A stretch of 64,000 nt of DNA from Paramuribaculum sp. (GTDB lineage Bacteria; Bacteroidota; Bacteroidia; Bacteroidales; Muribaculaceae). Within the stretch, counting starts at the first letter, position 1; every line of letters begins with the position of its first letter. The position numbers and the translations under genes are program-made. Shown here one piece after another: positions 52,996-62,654 of this stretch. The notes beneath the pieces were generated by a model, which worked only from the letters and a program-made list of their open reading frames with translations, was not told where the DNA came from and searched no databases. The stretch covers positions 62,001-126,000 of the forward strand of contig JAFLSD010000001.1 of the NCBI GenBank assembly GCA_022511125.1, in the 5' to 3' direction.

Positions 52996-55833
52996 CTAAA
53001 ATTTCACTTCGATTCGCTTTCCGTCGAACTGAACGGCGTAAACCCGGTAGTTTGACTGCCACGTCGGAACCGTGAACGTAGCGACTGTCGACTTTTCGCG
53101 CATGCCGTCGGAGACATGAATCAGTTTACCTGTTGGCCCGTCTGCTCTCACTTCATAGACAACAACGTTCTTCCAGTCATTCATAGTCAGTCGGTTGTCA
53201 CTTCGTGCGGCTGTCCCTTCAACGATATGAAGCTGCGAACGGAAAACGGTCTGATTGTTGTCTGTGATATATTCGATCGGTTCTTGGGGTTTATCGAAGC
53301 CGAGTGCTTTGATACGCTGACGCATAGCGTCGGCCATATTTTGCGTTACGGCAAGTCGCGCCGTACCATAGTCGTCGATAGTTACATCGACAGGTGTGAA
53401 AAATCCCCATTTTTCGAAAAAATCGGTAAGATCGGCCTCAGCACAGAGACTGGCGATGAAAGCGAATTCGAGTTGCGCTGCACCATTGTCAGCAATATTG
53501 GAATGTGTGCGAAGATATTCATAGCAATCGGGATAGAATCCGCCTTTATCTTCCTGCTGGGTTGGAGTGCGTCCGAGGACTTTTCCGAAATAAAGCTCCA
53601 ACTGCCAGAAGGGCACCAATTTACAAAATACGTCATCGGATGTTGCGTGTGGAATCGCTTTTACCATGATACTGTTCCAGGATTTTGAATATCTGTTAGG
53701 GTTGGAAGCGTCGCCGAGATTCTCGGTCTGAAGTCGCGAAGGTTGCCCGAATACTGTAGTCTGTACATACTGTGACATGATATTGTTGCTGACTTCCGTC
53801 ATGCCTACCCATGTGAGACCGGTTGTCTGATTACTATGTCCCACTTCATGAGCCGGCCCCCAGATGCTGCTTGTGCTGATCTTAGTCTCATCGCATAGTT
53901 CGCCCATAGTATCTGCATGATAAGCTGTGTGATACCATGTTGAATACATATAGGACGTATACATAACGTTAAAATACATTCTGTTATTGAACATGCGCCC
54001 ATATTTTTCAAGACCGAGAAGTTGCTGTTCGGAATAAACTATCTTATCGTAGATATCGATAAGAGCGCGCAGATCTTTAGTATAGGATTTAAAGCTTTGC
54101 GTGGGGAATGTTAGATGGGCATAGCGACCGACCACATCGAAATAAGAGTCGACCGCTCCATAAAGAAGATCACGTTCGCGTCCGTTGTGTTCGGGATTCT
54201 GACTGTCGAAATAGCCGTTGACCTGACCGGTGACGAAATGAAGGTTGACACGTGGCGCTGTCATATAGCTGTCGGTATGGTACATTACGTATACCAGACC
54301 TTTTTCGGTGATTTTTAGTTTATTGACCCCGGTAGCTATAGGATATTCTATGCCGCCGAAGCCGTCACCGTTGGGGACATCGAGATTTTGCACTCTCAAC
54401 GAAACTCCTTCACCTTTCAGGTCTGCAAGAACGAGTAGCTCATCGCCTTCGTTGACTTTAATTCCTGTAGGATTGTCAAGAAGACTGTAACGGGATGTTT
54501 TGTTAACAGACGCTTGACGAGTAGGATGCTGATAGGCACTGAAGCTATTTACGCGAAACTCTGTCTGATAGCGTCCGTGATACATGTAGTAAGCTATATT
54601 TTTGAAGAAAGAGAAGGAACAAGCTTCTATGTCCGACTCTGTCATTCCTTCTTTCAGTTCCGAGCAGGATGCATCGGTGAACAATGTGCTCCAATCGAAA
54701 TTATCGGGATTTCGCTTGAAAAACATCATTTCGGCACATGATGCGAAACCTTGTCCGTCGCCATAACCTGACCGAACGGTAAATCTTACGGCTGATACTC
54801 CTATGAGAGGTTCTGGGAAATCGACTCTGGCTGTTGACGAACTTCCTCCGAAATCATGGCACATTACTTTCACCCATTCATCCTGAGCGCGTGAGTTGGC
54901 ATTTGTCATGACTTCTATGTCAACCTCCCGGAAATAGCCGTTATACCCTTGTTGACGGGGATAATAGACGAAATAATCCATATCCTCACGGTCGAAAAAG
55001 TAGGTCAGAGTGATTGGATAATAGTTGTCGCCTGAATTGTTCCAATTAGAATGATATATCGTCGACAAATCGCCGTCGAACGATTTTTCTATCTCTCCTC
55101 CGGGTTGATAAGAGGATGCTTCTCCCCTTACAACTTTCACCTGTATATCATCTTTAATTATTCCGAGATCTCCGGGTTCGTATTTACCCAATCCTCCCTG
55201 ACGCACGCTTAAAGTAACCGGTTGCACCACGGAACCCTCCTCTGCATCGCGGAATGTCACCGTGGCGCTGCGAGCATCGTCTCCGGCATTGGGTTGTACA
55301 TTAAAATCAAAGGCTGAAGTGACCATCGGATGTGATGCACGACTTGCCGGAACATCTTTGATCCAACCCTGAGATATTTCGTTTTTAACCTCTACATTGG
55401 CCGTAACCTCTACCGTGAAAATCTCGCCGGCAGTAGGCACCTCCTTCGAGCTGATTGAAAGCAGTATCGCCTTACCCCAGCCTAATTGCTGAATTTCAAT
55501 AGTGTGAGAGAGTGAACCGCCTCCACTTACCGATACCGATGCAGTCCTGACGGCCTTGTCGCCATTTTCCGCGGCAGTAACAACGAGATTATTGCCTTGT
55601 TTGGCAACTGTCACCCAATCTGCGCTTGACGAGCAAGCCCAGTCGGTATTACTATCGACAGTAACCGTACGCGTCGATCCGTTTTCGTCAAAATTTAAAA
55701 TCGTAGTTTCTATTTTGAGATACGGCGGTTGACTCGGCTCATCATTTTCCGAACATGCCGAAAAAATGAAAATAAACGCGATTAATTCAAGGATGTTGAA
55801 ATATCGTAGGAAGGAATTCATAGAATAGAACAT
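52996..55833 (-). CDS. BACON-domain lipoprotein with M60-type (enhancin-like) metallopeptidase
   Basis: 945 residues. Lipobox FSAC gives Cys27. Two BACON-like domains (about 35-118 and 120-215, with TVDSNTDWACSSSADWV) precede an F5/8-type carbohydrate-binding region around 240-375. The catalytic domain has the zincin motif HEVGH (662-666) and a downstream Glu in GMTEVSNN (Glu680), the M60-like arrangement known from mucin-degrading gut bacteria. It probably cleaves glycosylated host proteins at the cell surface. It starts six bases after mrp and lies just upstream of susCD. ATG at 55833 is used; a second ATG at 55821 fits equally well. Confidence 0.88.
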   Translation of the reverse strand: MFYSMNSFLRYFNILELIAFIFIFSACSENDEPSQPPYLKIETTILNFDENGSTRTVTVDSNTDWACSSSADWVTVAKQGNNLVVTAAENGDKAVRTASVSVSGGGSLSHTIEIQQLGWGKAILLSISSKEVPTAGEIFTVEVTANVEVKNEISQGWIKDVPASRASHPMVTSAFDFNVQPNAGDDARSATVTFRDAEEGSVVQPVTLSVRQGGLGKYEPGDLGIIKDDIQVKVVRGEASSYQPGGEIEKSFDGDLSTIYHSNWNNSGDNYYPITLTYFFDREDMDYFVYYPRQQGYNGYFREVDIEVMTNANSRAQDEWVKVMCHDFGGSSSTARVDFPEPLIGVSAVRFTVRSGYGDGQGFASCAEMMFFKRNPDNFDWSTLFTDASCSELKEGMTESDIEACSFSFFKNIAYYMYHGRYQTEFRVNSFSAYQHPTRQASVNKTSRYSLLDNPTGIKVNEGDELLVLADLKGEGVSLRVQNLDVPNGDGFGGIEYPIATGVNKLKITEKGLVYVMYHTDSYMTAPRVNLHFVTGQVNGYFDSQNPEHNGRERDLLYGAVDSYFDVVGRYAHLTFPTQSFKSYTKDLRALIDIYDKIVYSEQQLLGLEKYGRMFNNRMYFNVMYTSYMYSTWYHTAYHADTMGELCDETKISTSSIWGPAHEVGHSNQTTGLTWVGMTEVSNNIMSQYVQTTVFGQPSRLQTENLGDASNPNRYSKSWNSIMVKAIPHATSDDVFCKLVPFWQLELYFGKVLGRTPTQQEDKGGFYPDCYEYLRTHSNIADNGAAQLEFAFIASLCAEADLTDFFEKWGFFTPVDVTIDDYGTARLAVTQNMADAMRQRIKALGFDKPQEPIEYITDNNQTVFRSQLHIVEGTAARSDNRLTMNDWKNVVVYEVRADGPTGKLIHVSDGMREKSTVATFTVPTWQSNYRVYAVQFDGKRIEVKF

Positions 55834-55839
55834 TGTCGA

Positions 55840-56943
55840 TTAATGAGATATGTTAACTACTCCCGTCGGCGGGAGATCTACATTGCGCTTATCTACTGCC
55901 TGAACGATATTGTCAGCAAGCAAACTAAACGCATGACCTATTACTGTTCCATCATTGAGAGCCACAGGCTTGCCTTCATCACCGCCCTCACATATCGAGC
56001 CTACTATCGGTATTTCACCTAACAGCTTCACCCCGAGTTCTTCGGCGAGGCGCGTCGCTCCTCCTTTGCCGAAAATATAATATCGCTCATCAGGGTGTTT
56101 TTCGGGTGTAAACCAAGCCATGTTTTCCACAATTCCGAGAACAGGGACGCCTATTTTCTCGCCGGTGAACATAGAGACACCTTTCCGTGCATCAGCAAGC
56201 GCTACCTGCTGAGGAGTGCTAACAATAACCACTCCGGTAATTGGAACAGTCTGGACAAGAGTAAGATGAATATCACTCGTCCCTGGCGGCATGTCGATAA
56301 GGAAGTAATCCAATTCTCCCCAATCAGCCTCTGTAATAAGCTGTTTAAGAGCGTTCGAGGCCATACCTCCACGCCATACGAGTGCATTATCCTTGTCGAC
56401 AAGGAAACCTATAGACAGGATTTTCACTCCGTATTTTTCAAGCGGAATTATCAATGGGTGCCCATCCACTTCATGCATATAGACGGGTTCGTCTTCGACT
56501 CCGAACATTTTCGGAATAGACGGCCCGAAGATATCTGCATCCAATAGGCCGACCTTATATCCTTTAGCAGCCAAAGCCACCGCCAGATTGACCGAGACTG
56601 TCGATTTGCCGACTCCACCTTTACCGGAACTGATACCGACGATATTTTTCACTCGAGGAAGAACGGGTGCGCTTTTTTTCACCGGTTCAGCCGTTGCGGT
56701 TGCAATCGATACTTGCAAGTCGGGAGAAATGAATGTTTTCAAAGTAGTTTCTGCCGCTTTGACAACAGATTTCATGAAAGGATCGGTCGGTTTATCGAAT
56801 TTGAGAGTGAACGACACTTTATTACCGTCGATTCGGATATCGTCCTCTACCATCCCGAGTTCAACTATGTTCTTACCGTTTCCGGGATAGCGTACTTTAG
56901 AAAGCGTGTCGAGAATAAGTGCCGGATATAATCTATCTTCCAT
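55840..56943 (-). CDS. mrp: Mrp/NBP35-family iron-sulfur carrier ATPase
   Basis: 367 residues. An N-terminal MIP18/DUF59 domain (to about 85) precedes the ATPase with deviant Walker A GKGGVGKST (107-115), LLDADIFGPSIPKMFG and FLIDMPPGTSDIHL. Mrp proteins deliver Fe-S clusters to target enzymes such as fumarate reductase. The CxxC pair that many Mrp proteins carry after the VENM(S/A) motif is absent: the segment reads ENMAWFTPEKHPDERYY, which as I recall is usual in Bacteroidota. It follows trmB by 14 bases and precedes the M60 gene by six. Confidence 0.93.
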   Translation of the reverse strand: MEDRLYPALILDTLSKVRYPGNGKNIVELGMVEDDIRIDGNKVSFTLKFDKPTDPFMKSVVKAAETTLKTFISPDLQVSIATATAEPVKKSAPVLPRVKNIVGISSGKGGVGKSTVSVNLAVALAAKGYKVGLLDADIFGPSIPKMFGVEDEPVYMHEVDGHPLIIPLEKYGVKILSIGFLVDKDNALVWRGGMASNALKQLITEADWGELDYFLIDMPPGTSDIHLTLVQTVPITGVVIVSTPQQVALADARKGVSMFTGEKIGVPVLGIVENMAWFTPEKHPDERYYIFGKGGATRLAEELGVKLLGEIPIVGSICEGGDEGKPVALNDGTVIGHAFSLLADNIVQAVDKRNVDLPPTGVVNISH

Positions 56944-56957
56944 TATTTCGGTTTTAA

Positions 56958-57716
56958 TTATTTTTCGGTAATCTGGATTTGTCCACGTGAATAACTGCGA
57001 TATGTGTCGTAAGGAATCTCAACGTCAGGCTCAGTCAACGGGGTTTCGGCACCGGCCCGAAAGGAGATGTATTTGATCGACAGTCCGCGTTCAAGCCATT
57101 GCGATTCATAATGGGTGCGGATATTGAGAATGGATGAAGATGAGAACCGCGAGTCAGCATAAAGATCGGATGTATCTGCTATCAGTTCAAGATCGTTATG
57201 AGCTACAGATTCTCTGGTATAAGTGTACAGGAATGGACTATCGGTCTTAAGGTGAATCATTCCGTCGGGCACAAGGACTCGACGATAAAGTTCGAGAAAG
57301 CGTGTTCCCGTAAGGCGTTTGCGCACCTTTTTCATCTGAGGATCCGGGAATGTTATCCATATTTCGGAAATTTCCCCGGGAGAAAAGAAATGAGACAGAA
57401 GCTCGATGTCTGTCCTCAGGAAGGCGACATTTTCCAGCCTATTATCGCGTGCTTTTGTAGCTCCTGACCATATACGTGCTCCCTTAATGTCGACACCGAT
57501 GAAATTCTTATCCGGGAACTGCTGCGCAAGCCCTACGGTGTACTCCCCTTTTCCACATCCAAGTTCGAGCACTATTGGATTGGCGTTCTTGAAAAACAAT
57601 TCTTTCCATTTTCCTCGCATAGGGAAGCCGTCCTTTTGCAAAACAGCGAAAGGATATTGGAAAACGAGCTCTATCTGCTCCATTTCGCGGAATTTTTTCA
57701 GCTTATTTTTTCCCAT
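56958..57716 (-). CDS. trmB: tRNA (guanine-46-N7)-methyltransferase
   Basis: 252 residues. The SAM-binding motif is VLELGCGKGEYTVGLAQ. NFIGVDIKGARIW and the family hallmark ITFPDPQMKKVRKRL follow, then HLKTDSPFLYTYT near the active site. TrmB makes m7G46 in the variable loop of tRNAs. It has its own good promoter and leads a message that continues into mrp and perhaps the M60 gene. Confidence 0.95.
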   Translation of the reverse strand: MGKNKLKKFREMEQIELVFQYPFAVLQKDGFPMRGKWKELFFKNANPIVLELGCGKGEYTVGLAQQFPDKNFIGVDIKGARIWSGATKARDNRLENVAFLRTDIELLSHFFSPGEISEIWITFPDPQMKKVRKRLTGTRFLELYRRVLVPDGMIHLKTDSPFLYTYTRESVAHNDLELIADTSDLYADSRFSSSSILNIRTHYESQWLERGLSIKYISFRAGAETPLTEPDVEIPYDTYRSYSRGQIQITEK

Positions 57717-57733
57717 CTGAATCCGTTCTAATG

Positions 57734-57764
57734 CAAAGTTACGAAAATAGGCTTATTAAAACAA
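57734..57764 (-). promoter_or_regulatory. Promoter of trmB-mrp
   Basis: On the minus strand, TTG (57762-57764), 20 bases, then TAACTTTG (57734-57741). Initiation near 57727 would give a leader of about 10 bases. The TTG overlaps the base of the terminator of the upstream lipoprotein gene. Confidence 0.6.
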
Positions 57765-57790
57765 CAGTGCGACTGCAAGAGCCGCACTGT
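57764..57790 (-). terminator. Hairpin terminator after the small lipoprotein gene
   Basis: ACAGTGCG (57764-57771) pairs with CGCACTGT (57783-57790) around an 11-base loop. On the minus strand TGTTTT follows. It lies about 38 bases after the lipoprotein stop. Confidence 0.6.
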
Positions 57791-57827
57791 CGTATGCCAT
57801 ATACAACCGGTCTAAAACCGGGTCAGA

Positions 57828-58097
57828 TTAATTTTTAAGCGCTTTAAGACGTTCGATTTGCGCTTCAGTCATTTTGTCATGTTCCTTTGTAAGTTCCGCG
57901 CCGATCTGCATAGCTTCCGATGCGATCTCTATAGCCTTTTGCTGGACAGCGGGATCGTTCACATCTTCAGTCTGGAGTTTTTCAGCCTGTTCTTTCAACT
58001 CTTCAAGTCTGTCGATTTTTTTGTCGATTTCGTTACCTCCGCAAGAAGCGAGTCCGATAACGAGGGCAAAAGCCACTGCATAGAAAAATTTTTTCAT
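57828..58097 (-). CDS. Small helical lipoprotein
   Basis: 89 residues. The lipoprotein signal peptide ends LASC (Cys19). The mature 70 residues are highly charged and helical (IDKKIDRLEELKEQAEKLQ, then EHDKMTEAQIERLKALKN), with heptad-like spacing suggesting a coiled coil. I do not recognise a named family. It lies between the sdhCAB operon and trmB with hairpins on both sides, so it seems to be its own unit, though no good -7 element was found. Confidence 0.75.
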   Translation of the reverse strand: MKKFFYAVAFALVIGLASCGGNEIDKKIDRLEELKEQAEKLQTEDVNDPAVQQKAIEIASEAMQIGAELTKEHDKMTEAQIERLKALKN

Positions 58098-58118
58098 TTC
58101 AACGAAATTAAGTTGGTG

Positions 58119-58146
58119 GTACGGAGAGGCTATAAGCTCTCCGTAC
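58119..58146 (-). terminator. Hairpin after sdhB
   Basis: GTACGGAGAG (58119-58128) pairs perfectly with CTCTCCGTAC (58137-58146) around an 8-base loop. It lies 28 bases after the sdhB stop on the minus strand. No T run follows, so it may stabilise the 3' end instead of acting as a classic terminator. Confidence 0.6.
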
Positions 58147-58174
58147 CTGTTTGATTATTAGTTATATTTGATTC

Positions 58175-58930
58175 TTACTCGGCGCATTTAGCCTTGATAT
58201 ACTCGCGATTCAGACGAGCTATGTTGCTCAATGGAATGTTTTTAGGACATTCGGCTGAACAAGCTCCTGTATTGGTGCAGTTTCCGAATCCGAGTTCGTC
58301 CATCTTCTTCACCATAGCGCGAGCACGGCGTTTACGCTCAACTTGACCCTGCGGAAGCAGTGCGAACTGGCTCACTTTCGCTGAAACGAACAGCATAGCC
58401 GAACCGTTCTTACAAGCGGCCACACAAGCTCCGCAACCGATACATGTAGCGGAATCCATGGCAACGTCTGCGACATTTTTGGATATTGGGGTTGCGTTTG
58501 CATCGGGGGCTCCTCCACAGTTGAAGGAAACGTATCCTCCGGCCTGCTGTATCTTATCGAAAGCATTGCGATCGACCATAAGGTCGCGAATCACCGGGAA
58601 TGCTGCAGAGCGCCAAGGCTCAATGGTGATAGTCTCTCCATCTTTGAACTTACGCATGTGGAGCTGGCAAGTAGTGATGCCCTGAACGGGTCCGTGGGGA
58701 TGTCCGTTGATGTAGAGGGAGCACATGCCGCAGATACCTTCGCGGCAGTCGTTGTCGAAAACAACAGGTTCCTCTCCTTTTTCAACGAGCTGCTGGTTGA
58801 GCATGTCGAGCATTTCGAGGAAGCTGCTTCCAGTGGAAACGTTGTCGAGGTGATAGTTGACGAACTGGCCTTTTTCTTTCGGACCACGCTGACGCCAAAT
58901 TTTCAGATTAACGCTGATTGTATGTTCCAT
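58175..58930 (-). CDS. sdhB: Succinate dehydrogenase/fumarate reductase iron-sulfur subunit
   Basis: 251 residues. The [2Fe-2S] ligands are in [15 protein letters not shown] with a later Cys in GITTC. The [4Fe-4S] and [3Fe-4S] ligands are in [11 protein letters not shown] and in [17 protein letters not shown]. It carries electrons between the flavoprotein and the quinone-linked membrane subunit. In anaerobic Bacteroidales the complex mainly reduces fumarate to succinate, so frdB is an equally valid name. It follows sdhA by 29 bases. Confidence 0.95.
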   Translation of the reverse strand: MEHTISVNLKIWRQRGPKEKGQFVNYHLDNVSTGSSFLEMLDMLNQQLVEKGEEPVVFDNDCREGICGMCSLYINGHPHGPVQGITTCQLHMRKFKDGETITIEPWRSAAFPVIRDLMVDRNAFDKIQQAGGYVSFNCGGAPDANATPISKNVADVAMDSATCIGCGACVAACKNGSAMLFVSAKVSQFALLPQGQVERKRRARAMVKKMDELGFGNCTNTGACSAECPKNIPLSNIARLNREYIKAKCAE

Positions 58931-58959
58931 TTTTGAATTATCTTACGTGGTTGATGAAA

Positions 58960-60987
58960 TTATGACTTGTAGTTACGTGTCTGCACCTGTATAGCTTCGT
59001 ATTTGAGGGGTTCCTTGAGCAATACGGGCTTTTCGTCGTCGCCGGTGTATTTCCAGCAGCTTACGTACATATAGTGCTCGTCGTCGCGCTTAGCTTCTCC
59101 GTCGGGTGTCTGGTATTCCTCGCGGAAGTGTGCGCCGCAAGACTCGTTACGATGAAGGGCGTCGATAGCCATCATTTTCGCCATAACGAGGAAGTCTTCG
59201 AGTCGAAGAGCTTTTTCAAGCTCAGTATTAAGATCGTTGGCACTTCCTACGATGCGGAGATCGCTATAGAATTCCTTGCGTACTGTTTCGAGTTCGTCGA
59301 TAGCTTTTACGAGGCTCTGGAGAGTGCGTCCCATACCTACGAGATCCCACATCACATGTCCGAGACGTTTGTGGATTTCATCGGGGCTTTTAGTACCCTT
59401 GATGTTCATGAGCTTTTCAATGCGTGCCTTCACGTCGGCTTCTGCTTTGTCGAATTCGGGAGCTTCTGTGCTGAAACGCGGCACTTTAATCTGATCGCTG
59501 AGGTAGTTCTGCAGCGTATACGGCAGCACGAAATATCCGTCGGCAAGTCCTTGCATGAGTGCGGAAGCACCGAGACGGTTCGCACCATGGTCGGAGAAGT
59601 TACATTCACCGATAGCGAACAGACCTTTGATCGATGTTTGCAGTTCGTAGTCAACCCAAATACCTCCCATAGTGTAGTGGGAAGCGGGGAAAATCATCAT
59701 AGGAGTTTCATATGGGTTGTCGTCGGAAATCATCTGATACATATCGAAGAGGTTTCCGTAACGGTCGCGAACCACGTCAGCTCCGAGGCGCTCGATAGCA
59801 TATTTGAAGTCGAGATAAACGGCATTACCTGTACCTACACCATAGCCGGCGTCGCAACGTTCTTTAGCGGCACGGCTGGCGATGTCGCGAGGACAAAGGT
59901 TACCGAATGCGGGATAGCGGCGTTCGAGATAGAAGTCGCGATCTTCGTCGGGGATATCTGTCGGCCGTTTCTTTCCGGCGCGGATAGCTTCGGCATCTTC
60001 TTTTTTCTTCGGCACCCAGATACGTCCGTCGTTACGGAGTGATTCACTCATAAGTGTGAGTTTGGACTGGTCTTCTCCGTGTACGGGGATACATGTCGGA
60101 TGGATCTGAGTAAATGCGAGATTGGAGAGGTATGCTCCCTTCTTGAATGCCTGAATTGCAGCGGAACCGTTACATCCCATAGCGTTGGTTGAGAGGAAGA
60201 ACGTGCGTCCGTATCCTCCGGTTGCGAGAACGACTGCATGGGCAGCATATCTTTCGAGTTCGCCGGTTACGAGATTGCGGACGATGATACCACGAGCACG
60301 TCCGTCGATGATAACGAGGTCGAGCATTTCACGACGGTTGAACGAGCGCACCTGTCCTTTTTCAATCTGCCTGTTGAGGGAAGCGTAAGCTCCGAGGAGA
60401 AGCTGTTGTCCGGTCTGTCCTTTAGCATAGAACGTGCGGCTCACCTGAGCGCCTCCGAACGAACGGTTTGCCAGCAGGCCACCATATTCGCGAGCGAAAG
60501 GAACGCCCTGCTGTACGCACTGGTCAATGATATTATTAGAAACTTCAGCGAGACGGTAAACGTTGGCTTCGCGCGAACGGAAGTCGCCGCCCTTTACAGT
60601 GTCGTAGAAGAGACGATAAACGGAGTCACCGTCGTTCTGATAGTTTTTCGCAGCATTGATACCTCCCTGAGCGGCGATAGAGTGTGCGCGTCTTGGAGAA
60701 TCCTGAATGCAGAAGTTATAGACATTAAAGCCGAGTTCGGCAAGTGTAGAAGCGGCTGAGGCTCCTGCAAGTCCGGTACCAACCACGATAACGTCGAGAT
60801 TACGTTTGTTGGCGGGATTCACGAGTTTCTGATGAGCCTTATAGTTGGTCCATTTCTCAGCAACCGGTCCTTCCGGTATTTTAGAATCAATCTGATATTC
60901 GGGAAGTTTCGAGGACTCGATGTCAGCGTAATCCTTCATGATCGGAGTAGAGTCGATCATACCTTCCACGCTTTTTAAATCTGCCAT
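58960..60987 (-). CDS. sdhA: Succinate dehydrogenase/fumarate reductase flavoprotein subunit
   Basis: 675 residues. The FAD-binding region has [20 protein letters not shown] and [13 protein letters not shown] with the His for covalent flavin. Catalytic segments include THIPxC-like [32 protein letters not shown], and [14 protein letters not shown]. The length and motifs fit the B-type (Bacteroides/Wolinella-like) enzyme. It reduces fumarate or oxidises succinate on the cytoplasmic face. It follows sdhC by 38 bases. Confidence 0.95.
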   Translation of the reverse strand: MADLKSVEGMIDSTPIMKDYADIESSKLPEYQIDSKIPEGPVAEKWTNYKAHQKLVNPANKRNLDVIVVGTGLAGASAASTLAELGFNVYNFCIQDSPRRAHSIAAQGGINAAKNYQNDGDSVYRLFYDTVKGGDFRSREANVYRLAEVSNNIIDQCVQQGVPFAREYGGLLANRSFGGAQVSRTFYAKGQTGQQLLLGAYASLNRQIEKGQVRSFNRREMLDLVIIDGRARGIIVRNLVTGELERYAAHAVVLATGGYGRTFFLSTNAMGCNGSAAIQAFKKGAYLSNLAFTQIHPTCIPVHGEDQSKLTLMSESLRNDGRIWVPKKKEDAEAIRAGKKRPTDIPDEDRDFYLERRYPAFGNLCPRDIASRAAKERCDAGYGVGTGNAVYLDFKYAIERLGADVVRDRYGNLFDMYQMISDDNPYETPMMIFPASHYTMGGIWVDYELQTSIKGLFAIGECNFSDHGANRLGASALMQGLADGYFVLPYTLQNYLSDQIKVPRFSTEAPEFDKAEADVKARIEKLMNIKGTKSPDEIHKRLGHVMWDLVGMGRTLQSLVKAIDELETVRKEFYSDLRIVGSANDLNTELEKALRLEDFLVMAKMMAIDALHRNESCGAHFREEYQTPDGEAKRDDEHYMYVSCWKYTGDDEKPVLLKEPLKYEAIQVQTRNYKS

Positions 60988-61025
60988 ATCTTTGATTGTG
61001 TTAAGTCGTTAGGTGAAAAATTAGA

Positions 61026-61850
61026 TTACATATCGATTCCTTCGGTTCCGGCAGTTTCCGCCTGTACTTTGTCAACGCAAATACCGAGGCAACCAGGTTC
61101 GTCGCACTGTGTGCCGTCGCAGACCTCAGTGCATTGTGTCTCGGGGCAAACGGGAACGATGTTGTCGATGGAGTGAGCACGTACGGTGAAGACGATCGCC
61201 TGTGCGATAAAGAGGCCGACAACGATAGTCGTCCACCAGCAACCGATGCATTTCAGCCGCTTGATCCAAATGTCGTTGTCCCATCCGCATGACTGGAACA
61301 TCGACCAGAAGCCGTGGTTCATGTGGAACCAGAGGGCAACGAAACCGATGATGTAGACGATCGGTGTCCATACCTGACTGAAAGCGATGTTTATCCATGC
61401 CATACCGTTAGCAGGCGAAATAGGCTGTCCGTTGTAAGTAGCGGGATTTTCAGTGATTTCGGCCCACTGCATCTTGGCCCAGAACTGGATCAGGTGAACA
61501 ACGAGGAAAGCGAGGATGACAATACCGAGCACAAGCATGTTTTTCGACGCCCATTCAACCTGAGGGGGACGTGAAGATACGGCGTAGCGGTCGGTACCAC
61601 GAGCTTTGCGGTTCTGAACCGTGAGGACGAGCGCATAGCAGATGTGGATTACGAATAGTACTGCAAGTCCGACGGATGCCACGAGCGCATACCAGTTAGC
61701 TCCAAGGAACTCACAGATAACGTTGTAAGCGTCGGGCCAGCAAATAGCCACGCTGTTCATCAGAACGTGAAACGTGAGAAATAGGATAAGGGCAGCTCCT
61801 GTAATAGACATTATGAGCTTTCTTCCTATAGATGAATTAGTTAACCACAT
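61026..61850 (-). CDS. sdhC: Succinate dehydrogenase/fumarate reductase cytochrome b subunit with Cys-rich tail
   Basis: 274 residues with five membrane spans. Candidate heme-b histidines are His28 (TFHVLMN), His69 (VIHICYAL), His119 (VVHLIQFW) and His176/His179 (WFHMNHGFW). It passes electrons between menaquinone and the iron-sulfur subunit as a diheme single-subunit anchor. After the last span (ending near 225), a tail of about 50 residues carries six cysteines at 235, 240, 244, 249, 254 and 258. That tail is longer than I expect for the family (about 230 residues). It heads the operon, with its promoter at 61961-61990. Confidence 0.93.
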   Translation of the reverse strand: MWLTNSSIGRKLIMSITGAALILFLTFHVLMNSVAICWPDAYNVICEFLGANWYALVASVGLAVLFVIHICYALVLTVQNRKARGTDRYAVSSRPPQVEWASKNMLVLGIVILAFLVVHLIQFWAKMQWAEITENPATYNGQPISPANGMAWINIAFSQVWTPIVYIIGFVALWFHMNHGFWSMFQSCGWDNDIWIKRLKCIGCWWTTIVVGLFIAQAIVFTVRAHSIDNIVPVCPETQCTEVCDGTQCDEPGCLGICVDKVQAETAGTEGIDM

Positions 61851-61960
61851 AATGAAAGTGAAATTATTGATTGATTTTTGTTTGTAATTACTATGTTTTT
61901 TATGGTTTTTATCGTTTTGGAAAACAAAAAAATGTTTTGAGACCCATTACAAGTCATCGG

Positions 61961-61990
61961 CAAAGTTAAATTAAATTAACGAGACGGCAA
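61961..61990 (-). promoter_or_regulatory. Promoter of sdhCAB
   Basis: On the minus strand, TTG (61988-61990), 19 bases, then TAACTTTG (61961-61968). Initiation near 61955 gives a leader of about 105 bases before sdhC. No riboswitch or clear operator was recognised in that leader. Confidence 0.6.
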
Positions 61991-62142
61991 AAATGTTGAT
62001 AAAAAAATATCGGAATAGGGGTGAAAAAAATCCCGCAAACAGCATCCTCACTTACCGCGAAGCCCGCTTCAATCTTATTAAGAAATATGGGCAAGAAATA
62101 TAGTATAGGCCAAATTCGCAGTTAACGCACGGGGTTGTTTTG

Positions 62143-62150
62143 TATCTTTG
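62143..62150 (+). promoter_or_regulatory. -7 element before the small secreted protein gene
   Basis: TATCTTTG matches TAnnTTTG, 44 bases upstream of the ATG at 62195. A TTG sits too close upstream to serve as the -33 element. Confidence 0.4.
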
Positions 62151-62194
62151 CGAAAAGAATCTAATTTTTTAATCAAAAGCGAAGAAAAACGACA

Positions 62195-62605
62195 ATGAAA
62201 AATGTATTGAAACTTTTGTTCAGCGCTATTGCACTGTTTGTGGGTCTTAACTGCATGGCCACTACTATTACTGAAAAGATTGAAGGAAAGATAGGTAACT
62301 ACCCAGCCACCATATCTTACACGATGAACATTGAAAAGAAGACAATCACCGGTTATTTCATAATCAACAGTGCGAACGCTCCCGTTCGAGGGAAAATAAC
62401 ATTGAGCGGAACGTTCAAGCATGTGCCCGATCCCGATGTGCCACATTATCCCCTTTATAGAGCCAGGATGACGGCTAAAACCTCGACGGGCGGTGTTTGC
62501 GGCAGTTGGATCGTCGATATAGACACCCGCATGTCGATAGTGGAAGGGAAATGTTCGATAAACGGCCGCTCTTACAAGGTTAGTTTCGACGGCACAGGTT
62601 ACTGA
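62195..62605 (+). CDS. Small secreted protein of unknown function
   Basis: 136 residues. A signal peptide (MKNVLKLLFSAIALFVGLNC, cleavage near CMA-TTI) precedes a beta-rich domain with repeated strand patterns such as YPATISYTMNIEKKTITGYF and GKITLSGTFKH. Cys21 is in the signal region and only two cysteines remain in the mature part (GGVCGSW, EGKCSI), which could pair. I do not recognise a family. It is a single-gene unit with its own -7 element and terminator between sdhC and a susD gene. A longer minus-strand frame overlaps it but lacks any feature. Confidence 0.7.
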   Translation: MKNVLKLLFSAIALFVGLNCMATTITEKIEGKIGNYPATISYTMNIEKKTITGYFIINSANAPVRGKITLSGTFKHVPDPDVPHYPLYRARMTAKTSTGGVCGSWIVDIDTRMSIVEGKCSINGRSYKVSFDGTGY

Positions 62606-62654
62606 CTGTAGGATGACTGCACAAGATCCATACACTGACGCGCAAAAAGACAAA

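Larger units (their letters stand above)
61851..62194. other. Intergenic region between sdhC and the small secreted protein gene
   Basis: This 344-base divergent gap holds the sdhCAB promoter (61961-61990) and a -7 element for the plus-strand gene (62143-62150). The rest is AT-rich. No gene, tRNA or repeat was found. Confidence 0.6.

Noticed and set aside
56095-56160. Missing CxxC in Mrp as a sign of lost function
   Set aside because: As I recall, Bacteroidota Mrp proteins commonly have this TPE-type segment instead; the ATPase motifs are complete.
59074-60042. A 322-codon plus-strand frame opposite sdhA
   Set aside because: It is the antisense shadow of a highly conserved gene. No domain, signal or promoter was recognised in it.
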